This document shows positions 57,401 to 64,000 of a stretch of DNA of 64,000 bases, one piece after another (positions within the stretch are counted from its first letter, which is position 1; every line of letters begins with the position of its first letter). The notes beneath the pieces were generated by a model that worked only from the letters and a program-made list of their open reading frames with translations, had not been told where the DNA came from and searched no databases. The translations under genes and the position numbers were made by a program. This DNA comes from Colius striatus (Eukaryota > Chordata > Aves > Coliiformes > Coliidae), in NCBI RefSeq assembly GCF_028858725.1, contig NC_084790.1, forward strand, positions 4,966,001-5,030,000, written 5' to 3'.

Positions 57401-58689
57401 ACCCCAGGGACATCCTGTGGCTACTCTCAGGATACCAAATGAAATGTCATTCTTTTTCTCAGCGGTAGGACATAGTCTTAACAAGTCTGAGACGTGGAGG
57501 AGCTTTAAGGGGGGCCTCATCATCACTTCCAAGTACCTAAAGGGAGGGTGTCAGGAGGATGGAGCAACAGTTTTTTCTGTTGTCTGCAGTGACAGGACAA
57601 GGGGTAATGGGCATCAGCTGGGGCACAAACAGTTCCACTTAAACACAAGGAGAAGCATCTTTACCATTCAAGTGAGGGAGCCTTGGCACAAGCTGCCCAG
57701 GGAGGGTGTGGACTCTCCTTCTCTGGAGGTTTCCCAACCTGCCTGGAAATGTTCCTGTGCCCCCTGATTGAGGGGAACCTGCTTTAGCAGGGGATTGGGC
57801 TGGATGAGCTCTGCAGGACCCTTCCAACCCCCACCATTCTATGATGCTATGGTTTCATCTCCAAGGGTTTGTATCCACCACAACTGAGCCCTTCCCCCAT
57901 TGGGTCACTTGACCTTCCTCGGGTGGGTGCCCGCTGAGGGCAGACGGGGTACAACCACTGAATTCATCATCATTTCCATGCCAGATTGGGGTGCCAAGTC
58001 ACCCGTAAAATATATCCAAAACCACCATCCATAAAATCCAACCATCACAGCTCATCGCTGCGAGCCAGGGCCACTGTGGTCTGGCGGGGACCAGCTGGGA
58101 GCTGGGACAGAGCCCTGCAGGGCCAAGCAGGGCAGGAGAAGGTCACAGGCAGTGGTGACTCTGCTCTTACCCCCGTGGACCTGCTAATGCAAACACTTTA
58201 TTCACCTGCATGTGCTTGCCGAAGGGAGCCCTGGTCACACCCGGCTGAGCAACTCGATTACCCCGGTAATACCCGAGCAACAGCACGTACAGATTCCATT
58301 ACAGTGGGGAAAGAAATATAAAGAGAAAAGAATCTTGCTTTGGGGCATCTGAAATGTGTGAAGAGAATGGGTACAGGCAGGAGTGGCCTTGATGGGGCAA
58401 CCATAAAGGGGGGAGTGGAAACCAGACCCCAGCACCCCACTCCTCACTCCACTAAATTACTCATTTAATTCTTCCTTAGACCTTGATTTTTACCCATTTC
58501 GTCATCTCTTAACCTTGCAGTTGAACCCCAGCCCCGTGAGTGGGTGAACGTGGGGCTGCCCTCCCTATGCTCTGACCTTGCTGAGGATGTAGATGAGGTC
58601 TCCACGGTGGAAGGAGAGCTCGTCGGGATGGTCACTGCTGCAGTCCCACATGCCTTGGTAGTAATTAGAGTAATCTCGCCAGGGACCTC
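45353..58689 (-). CDS. SKAP1: SKAP1 (SKAP55) 3' part, SH3 domain exons
   Basis: Only the last two coding exons lie in the window: 58577-58689 and 45353-45454, joined in phase 0. Together they encode [56 protein letters not shown] and a short tail ending QER. This is the SH3 domain of SKAP1 (human DYASYYQGLWDCHGDQ...[15 protein letters not shown]...). The neighbouring paralogue SKAP2 ends differently (GLVPKAYIMEMYDI). SKAP1 is a T-cell adaptor that binds ADAP through this SH3 domain and links the T-cell receptor to integrin activation. The N-terminal and PH-domain exons lie to the right of the window. Confidence 0.95.
46500..46790. promoter_or_regulatory. AT-rich homeodomain-motif block
   Basis: Contains an octamer ATGCAAAT at about 46586 and a dense run around 46742-46772 (TTAATTATG, CTAATTTTTATTAAACTATT). 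The sudden drop in GC within a GC-rich neighbourhood looks like a conserved enhancer. Conservation is not tested. Confidence 0.4.
48165..48335. promoter_or_regulatory. Candidate PBX/HOX element
   Basis: TGATGGATG at 48200-48208 matches the PBX-HOX half of the classic Hoxb1 autoregulatory site; CCAATCAG, TTATGATTG and ATTATTAG lie close by. Enhancer-like block; function is inferred. Confidence 0.4.
48826..48945 (+). repeat. 24-bp minisatellite
   Basis: About four to five degenerate copies of a 'caccaggatccctctgtccc'-like unit; the last two are near identical. Confidence 0.75.
49555..49800. promoter_or_regulatory. AT-rich block beside small CpG patch
   Basis: A GC-rich patch (about 49400-49560) passes abruptly into AT-rich sequence with CACAATTGG, GTTTAATC and TTTAATATTC. 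Looks like a regulatory element; unproven. Confidence 0.3.
50353..50655 (+). mobile_element. CR1 LINE fragment, diverged
   Basis: 'gacaggacaaggggtgatgg', 'ttgcccagggagatgggaga' and 'gaccttgaaaggtcccttcc' mark an older CR1 3' end. Confidence 0.75.
50730..51130 (+). repeat. G-rich degenerate minisatellite
   Basis: Repeating 'ggggtccagggggatgc'-like units with a period near 25-27 bases, running into the CpG island at 51130. Confidence 0.7.
51130..51400. promoter_or_regulatory. Isolated CpG island in SKAP1 intron
   Basis: About 270 bases of high CpG density with an exact tandem copy of a 15-base 'ccatggcagccgctc' unit. It is followed at once by an AT-rich homeodomain-motif block. It could be an alternative promoter or a Polycomb-type orphan island. 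Confidence 0.45.
51400..51640. promoter_or_regulatory. AT-rich homeodomain-motif block
   Basis: GCTCATTATGG, GCAATTAGAC, TTTAAATTAGC and TTTTAATAAC occur within about 100 bases next to the orphan CpG island. Confidence 0.35.
51889..51957 (+). repeat. (TC)n(GT)n(GA)n compound microsatellite
   Basis: Three adjoining dinucleotide tracts; the TC and GA tracts are complementary and could fold back around the GT tract. Confidence 0.9.
52365..52476 (-). mobile_element. CR1 LINE 3' end
   Basis: 'cacagaatcacaggatctta', 'gttggaatggacctctaaag' and 'tctagtccaaaccc' are the reversed CR1 tail. Confidence 0.8.
52800..53040. promoter_or_regulatory. AT-rich regulatory-looking block
   Basis: Contains TTTTAATTAAATAC, CTATAATTTGG and CATTATGG in otherwise unique sequence; enhancer-like composition only. 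Confidence 0.3.
53455..53640. promoter_or_regulatory. Block with duplicated 13-mer
   Basis: TTTAAATGTTACC occurs exactly at 53550-53562 and 53574-53586, with CATCAATTGG between and TATAATTATC and CTCTAATGAAC around. Confidence 0.4.
53960..54600. promoter_or_regulatory. AT-rich block with duplicated element
   Basis: GTCTTTAACAG followed by a TTTATTAT-like motif occurs twice (54489 and 54531, 42 bases apart). TTTATTA-type posterior-HOX/CDX-like sequences are frequent. Function is inferred. Confidence 0.35.
54818..55010 (+). repeat. 53-bp tandem repeat, about 3.6 copies
   Basis: Unit of the form 'tttgggctgcagcatcaggg ... tccctatggatgagg', copies about 85-90% alike. Confidence 0.85.
55501..55518 (+). 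promoter_or_regulatory. CTCF-like site
   Basis: CCACTAGATGTCAGCACT differs by one core base from the common CCACTAGATGGCAGC form. It points right, opposite to the site at 44335. Confidence 0.45.
55585..55740. promoter_or_regulatory. AT-rich block with posterior-HOX/CDX-like motif
   Basis: TTTTATGGCC, CAAATAATTATCATAAC and CTTAAAATAGG occur in a block whose GC content drops sharply from its flanks. Confidence 0.35.
56195..56460. promoter_or_regulatory. Palindromic homeodomain-type element
   Basis: ATTAATTCCGCGAAATTAAT at about 56371-56390 is an imperfect inverted repeat of two AATTAAT half-sites; CCAGATGGATTTTTATATTAG lies nearby. Confidence 0.4.
57038..57122 (+). mobile_element. CR1 LINE 3' scrap
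   Basis: 'ggggaacctgctttagcagg', 'ttccttccaacccccaccat' and 'tgtgattctgattct'. Confidence 0.85.
57442..57856 (+). mobile_element. CR1 LINE fragment
   Basis: 'gtgacaggacaaggggtaat', 'acaaacagttccacttaaac', 'aagctgcccagggagggtgt' and a 'ccaccattctatgatgctat' tail. Confidence 0.9.
58577..58689 (-). CDS. SKAP1: SKAP1 penultimate coding exon
   Basis: 113 nt, acceptor TTGCTTCCCCAG, donor AAG|GTCAGA; encodes the first half of the SH3 domain. A second AG 14 bases inside (GGCGAG) lacks a pyrimidine tract and was not chosen. Confidence 0.9.
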
Positions 58690-59510
58690 CTGGGGAAGCA
58701 AATTACAGATGGTGAGGGTGGGTCATACGTTGAAATACTTGGGTTATGGGAGAGAGGGGCGGGTGTTTGGTGGGGAAAGGAAGGAAACATTGGTGTTATT
58801 CCTTTTGTTCTTCAATGAGAAGGCAGAGGCACTGCAAGAAAAAGAGGTTGGTCGATAAATAAACTCAGTGTCTACCATTAAATACACACAGATTGATAAA
58901 TGTTTCAATTTCAGAAGACCCTGGATTAAAGCTGTTCACACCAAACCACAAAAGTAACCAATGATATGTTCCCTCTCCGCCCCAGCTCCTCCTCAGGCTC
59001 AATCCAAGCTGTTCCTGAGGTGGGCATCCTTAATGTGGTCAAGAGGGGACATATGGCATCAACACCAGCTCTGCTGGGCAGGGTCCCCACCATGGTGACA
59101 ACCCTGCCACAGGCCATGGAGGAGGAATACTATTAGTTAACATTGGTGTTTGCAGGGGGTCTCTGGGAGGATGCTGCTGGGAAGGTGGTAGCAGAGTTTA
59201 TCTAGTAATTAAAGATGCCAAATGGGTGACTGCAGCCGATGCAGCAGGGCCCCCTCAGCGAGCAAATGGCACCTGGAATGCCTGGAGCGGGAACAGGTAT
59301 GGGAGGAGCACAGGGAGTAAACATATGCCTTCAATGCCCTTCCTGGGAGGTCAGAGAAGGTCCCAAACTCCTACGGGATGATACAGCTTGATGGCTCAGG
59401 TCTTGATCTTCCCATTAAGCTGTGAGTTTGGGGAGGCAGGGCCTTTGCTTGATGCCTATGATCACAGTCTTCTGCAGAAAGGGAAGGGAATGTGAGTCAG
59501 CAAACTCTTT

Positions 59511-59526
59511 CCCCCCCCCCCCCCCC
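59511..59526 (+). repeat. C16 homopolymer
   Basis: Sixteen Cs in a row; length may be unreliable in the assembly. Confidence 0.9.
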
Positions 59527-60257
59527 GTTTTCTTGGGAGAGGTAAACAACCAGCTTGCTGAGAGCCATGGCTTTGGGCTGATGACTGGCAAAAGGTGCCA
59601 AGGCTGGGGACTGCCCTGACCTAGATGTGCATCACGATTTTCTGGAAAACACTGCAGCAGCATTTCTAACACAAGATGTTTCCATCTTTGCCGTCTCAGA
59701 ACAGCATTTACCACCCCAGAAACTGGCCCAGAGACCAGAGCCACCACAGAAGCTGTGTTCCCATGGTGGAGACAGAAAGCACCCCGCCTTGTGATGGGAT
59801 CAGCCTAATCCCATGGTCTTACAGAGCCCTACAAACAGAGGAGATGCTGCTCTGCCCGGGTTGCAGACTGGGGAAGCAACTTGTCCCAACACAGCCAACA
59901 GATCCTCCACAGCATCAAAACCCCAGCCCCAAGCCCCCACATTCTCAGTTTTCAAGTACACAAGATGACCGTTAAAACATGTTCCTGGACCAAAGGCTTC
60001 AGTCAGGAGACAGCTTTGACGGCACAGCACCAAAGTGAGGGTGAATTCAGATGTCATGACATGGACATCTCTATGATCTGACTGACCCCTGAGGGTAATT
60101 AAACCAGTAAAGCCACGTTTTGCAGGGGAGAGGGCTTTGAGCAGTGGAGCTGTACCAATGTTCTGTGCTGCTCTGCCATGCACCGAGCCAAGCCCAGAAA
60201 GCATAAATAGAAAATATCGAGCACATGTTGGAGGAAATGTTTCTAATATGGTATAAG

Positions 60258-60630
60258 GGACCGAGTGATAAGGGTGCATCTGGAGTACTGTGCCCAGATT
60301 TGATCACCTAAATATGAAAAAGGACATTACAGAGATGGATAATGGCACAGCAGGGAGCAGCTGGAATGACTCAGGGACTTGGGGAACTTAAATAGAAAGG
60401 CTGGGAAAAAAAAAAGTAGGTCTGCATCCTTTGGAAAGTATTAAAGGGGGAGCACAGAGTGATGAGGAAAAGATTGTGAAGGGAATAGAAGGAGTAGGAG
60501 CTACTGAGTTATTTAAGCTTGTGCTAAGTGCAGGAACCAGAGGTTATGAACTGGAGGCAGAGGAAATATCAGGGCGTGCAGGCACCGAGCAGGAGGCCAC
60601 AGCAAGCAGCAGTTTGCTAGGAGCCAGAAA
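60258..60630 (+). mobile_element. Ancient CR1/L3-like fragment
   Basis: 'ggtgcatctggagtactgtg' leads in, followed by 'gagatggataatggcaca' and 'gaaccagaggttatgaact', a much decayed CR1-type 3' region. Confidence 0.5.
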
Positions 60631-62379
60631 ACTGTGTAATTAACAGAAAAGGTTGTTAGGAGAGGGTGTGAGGACAAGGATGGGAATGAGATTTAAACAC
60701 AGCAATCCCGCACAACAGCCCCTGCTCCTCTCCAGAGTCCTGCTCTGCCTCACTTGCACTGGGAGGGGAAGGGGGTTCGGGTTGAGATAGAAAATGCATC
60801 TTCCTACATGATGCTTCCAGACCCTCAAGTGCCCATCACACTCAGAGCTGTTCTGGGATCTGCAGGGAGGGTGCTGCTGGGAAGTTGGAATCAGCCCTCA
60901 GTTCCCAGGGATGCTCCCACTTCTGCTCTTTCTGGCTGTATCAAAGGAAAAAGAGGAGCTCAGAGGCATCTGGTTGCCCTGGCAAGGAGCGACAGAAAAG
61001 AGAAGGTGTTGGTGAAACAGAGACTCTGCAGAAGCCGTGAGCACGAGCCTGGACATGACACTCTGTGAGTACAAAGGGAAGACATTTTCCAGCCCACAGG
61101 AAGGTTCATGCTCCCAAAGTTTGTGTGGTTTTTTTTTCCAGCCGTGTCAGCTGCTCGGATGGAAGGTCTCAGCCCTTCCTCCAACCCGACCTTCAGAAGG
61201 TCAGAATTAATTGTATCAGATGAAGAAGATACCTCGTGATGAAAGCGTGGCTGGGCTCTGCGCTTCATTCACAGCTGCAGTTTCAAAAGCAACGGAAATG
61301 GTTGTGCCAGCTATGGAGAGTACCTTGCTAAAATTAAGACCATTCGCAGAAAAGGCATCCTGACTCCATTTTAGCACTTTAAGATAAGGCCAGGCAAGGG
61401 AGAGCTTGATGCTGCAGCCTCCATGGGGCATGGTGGATGTCCCACAGTCCTCCCCACCTGCCAGCTCCTGGCTGGGTGGGATGTGGGTTGGATCCAGAGA
61501 AGCCATCCCAGGACTCCTGCATTACTTCTGCTTCCTTGTATGGAAAAGAGGTTATGTTTAAAAAGCCTTAGTGCCCTGTCTAGACACTTAAATCTGCGTT
61601 CAGGGCAGAGCTGTGATTTCAGTGCGACTGATTTACACTGATGTAAGTGGGACGAGAGCCTACTCCTACGTTTCTGGGCCTTGGGGTCATTAAGAGAACC
61701 AGCCAAATGTGACAACCGCATCATTTTCTTCTGCAGCCTGAGCAGCCCCAGGCAGGGGCTGTGGGAGAGGGACGATCCGCCCTGACCCCTTTGCTCTGGG
61801 CATGTTGCTTCAGAAGCCTCCTGTTGATGCTGAAACCTAATGACAACCGTCTGCAGCTCAGGGGTTTTCAGTGCTGTGCTCAGGTTAGGTGAAACCTTTC
61901 ACACTCAGCGTGGGGGACTGTGACAGGAGGCAGGCTGGGGGGCTTTTTGATTTTCCAAGTGGAGGGATTTTGCTCTGTTTGCATGTGACTGGTGAGCTTG
62001 TGCTGCAGCAGCAGCTACGAGGCTGGTCCAGGACAGAAGGCTGGAGTTAGGCAGCCTGGAGCAGGGCAAATGGGTGTCTTGGCAGTACCATGGCATCCTC
62101 GTGCTTCTTAGAAATGAGAAACAATAGTTTTGTGGGGTTTTTTTCCATTAGCCAAATGCTCATCTGGCACTTTGGCTGTGTGATATAATTAAGGAGTAGC
62201 CCCTTTCCTCCCTCCCTGCCGCCAGCCTGCTGCTCAAGGACTCCTGTCATCTTTTCCTCGCCCTTGGTCCAGTTGGACAGAAGCACAAATTACCCCGGTG
62301 AAAGGCACGAGGGCTGAGGCTCCTGGCTTGGTGATAACCTTTCCCTCTTGAAACGCTGCCCAGTGTTGGGGAAGTGAGA

Positions 62380-62540
62380 GTCTGATATGTTATTTAGTGT
62401 GAAAACAGACACAGGGCTTTAAGCAATCATGACAATGCTCATAACGAAGCCTGTAATAACGATTAACAACAATTACAAGTGCCAGGCAGATACTAATGAG
62501 TATGAACAAGGCGTTTAAAGGGCTGGCATGGCTGTGACAG
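62380..62540. promoter_or_regulatory. AT-rich regulatory-looking block
   Basis: CTGTAATAACGATTAACAAC, AATTACAAG and ACTAATGAG within 100 bases; enhancer-like composition, unproven. Confidence 0.3.
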
Positions 62541-63106
62541 GCGAGAGCCAAAATCCTTGGGGTGGCCTTGGGGCGCAGGTTCATCGTTACCTCTGGCACC
62601 AGCCTGCCACGAAGCTCTACCCGGCTCCCTGCTGACCACACCTCAAGCTGGAAAAGCCACGGTGGATCTGCTTTTCTGCCATGCTTTGGATGTTTAAATG
62701 CTGGGCCAGTTGTGAAAGGCGAAGAAAAACGTGTGTGTTTGTGTGTGTGCATGTCCCATCACCTTCTTTGTGCCTCCCCCTGCGCTGAGGAGCCTCCAGG
62801 AAGAGCTGCTGGTCTCACAGTTTATAAACACCAGGATCGTTTTTTTCCAGGCTCTGGGTGCTGGTACCAGCTGCAGCTGCCACATGCTCCAGTGGCCAAC
62901 TCAGTCATCATGCTGGGGGGTGGGAAACAGGCTCTGTGAAATCATGAGTGGAGAAAGACTGCCTGGCTCCAGTCTCTGCAAGCAGCTGGGACTCAAGGCA
63001 GTCTGTGTTAACCAGATTTTGCTAGAAATAGGCCTGAGCACCCTCCTGGACCGGAGACAAGAAACATCCAAGGGGGTTTGATGTTGGCAATAGGGAACTG
63101 TTACAG

Positions 63107-63490
63107 AATGTCATAGAATCATTACAGTTGGAAGAGACCTTTAAGATCACCGAGTCCAACCACTGCCCTCAGACTGCCAGGCCCATCACTAAACCAAACC
63201 ACGTCCCTTAGCACCTCATGTATGTGTCTTTTAAACATCTCAAGGGAGGGAAACTCCCCCACCTCCATGGGCAGCCTGGGACAAGGGCTGACAGTCCTCT
63301 CAGGGAAAAAGTTCTTCCTCAGCTCCAATCACCTGGTTCAACTTGAAGCCATTTCCTTCTGTCCTATCATTTGTTACTTGGGAGAAGAGATCGACCCCCG
63401 TCTCACTGCAATTCCCTTCCAGGTAGCTGTAGAGAGTGATCATGTCTCCTCTCAGCCTCCTCTTCTCAGCTGGATCAGGCTTGCCACAAG
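63107..63490 (-). mobile_element. CR1 LINE 3' fragment
   Basis: 'gtcatagaatcattacagtt', 'ggaagagacctttaagatca', 'tgggcagcctgggacaaggg' and 'tctcctctcagcctcctctt' read as CR1 in reverse. Confidence 0.9.
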
Positions 63491-64000
63491 GACCAAGAAG
63501 TTGTGCACAGGGGCTCTGGGGCTGCTGGGAGGGGTGAGCAATGCTGGGGGTGCCTGTGCATTTAAGAGAGCATGAGCCTGCGTGCAGCTGGTTTAGCCAC
63601 CCACCATCCACAGCATCCAAGGCCCAGCCCCTCCGGTCTCTATCAGCCAAGGGCAGGCACCTCATGAGCTGAGCATCCCAGGGTGAGGCCATCCCCTCCA
63701 AGCCCTGGAGCTGGAGGATGGCTCAGGAAGCTGCCCCGAGCTGGGCTTTGCTTTGTTTGCCCCATGGAGAGGAGCCAGCGGGGCGGCAGGAAGCCCGCAG
63801 TCGGTCGGTGCAGCCCTGGCTGCTGGGACACAAGCGCTGCTTTCCTGCGCCGGGGCGGAAGCCGTGATGGAAAGAGAAGCAGGTGGGACCGGGGAGGAAA
63901 CAGATCTTCCGCTCCTGTCCCACGGTGCGGGTCCTTAAGGAAAAAGCAGGGGTGGGGGCCCTGGCCACTGGGACAGACCCTCAGGCTACTGGTTCCAGGC

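Larger units (their letters stand above)
45455..58576 (-). other. SKAP1: SKAP1 intron (13.1 kb)
   Basis: Large intron inside the SH3 coding region. It holds many AT-rich motif-dense blocks (listed separately), G-rich minisatellites, an isolated CpG island and several CR1 scraps. No other gene is seen. Confidence 0.8.
58690..64000 (-). other. SKAP1: SKAP1 upstream intron, incomplete
   Basis: Intron continuing past the window edge. Contains a C16 run at 59511, an ancient CR1-like stretch, an AT-rich block and a CR1 end. Confidence 0.7.

Noticed and set aside
58676-58689. Acceptor GGCGAG directly before DYSNYYQ in SKAP1
   Set aside because: No pyrimidine tract; TTGCTTCCCCAG 14 bases upstream is far better and keeps the frame.

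Overview
This is a bird genome. Every recognisable gene is a vertebrate nuclear gene with spliced exons. The interspersed repeats are mostly CR1 LINE fragments, often cut off at the same 3' end, plus two solo LTR-like insertions, and the introns and intergenic gaps are compact. The gene order NFE2L1, CBX1, SNX11, SKAP1 matches, from memory, the segment next to the HOXB cluster in mammals (human 17q21). Species cannot be told from the sequence.

Layout. 1-130: edge of a GC-rich promoter-like block, probably of the next gene to the left. 131-3,840: no gene; one CR1 scrap and a 127-bp segment that is repeated next to the NFE2L1 promoter. 3,840-14,905: NFE2L1 (+), an ER-anchored CNC-bZIP transcription factor. 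It has a first CpG-island promoter with five inverted CCAAT boxes, two likely 5' UTR exons, five coding exons and a second CpG island inside its first coding intron. That island could start a form lacking the ER anchor. 14,906-18,190: intergenic. 18,190-33,750: CBX1 (-), heterochromatin protein HP1-beta, complete, with a 10-kb 5' UTR intron full of CR1 and LTR insertions. 33,480-34,420: CpG island shared head to head by CBX1 and SNX11, carrying three tandem ZNF143-type motifs. 34,000-42,225: SNX11 (+), a small PX-domain sorting nexin, complete; its intron 1 starts with a GGGGCC/CGG repeat. 42,226-44,518: intergenic between converging genes. 44,520 to the end: SKAP1 (-), 3' end only. Its last two coding exons encode the SH3 domain and are separated by a 13-kb intron. 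This intron and the next hold AT-rich, homeodomain-motif-rich blocks that look like regulatory elements.

The four genes do not form a pathway: NFE2L1 controls proteasome and stress genes, CBX1 binds H3K9-methylated chromatin, SNX11 works in endosomal trafficking, and SKAP1 is a T-cell adaptor. No unknown multi-gene system is evident. The best leads are regulatory: the internal NFE2L1 promoter with an overlapping upstream ORF, the CCAAT arrays, the ZNF143 triplet, the GGGGCC/CGG repeat, asymmetric CpG decay between two copies of a duplication, nested repeat insertions, and candidate CTCF and HOX-type sites in the SKAP1 region. Conservation, expression and binding could not be tested here.
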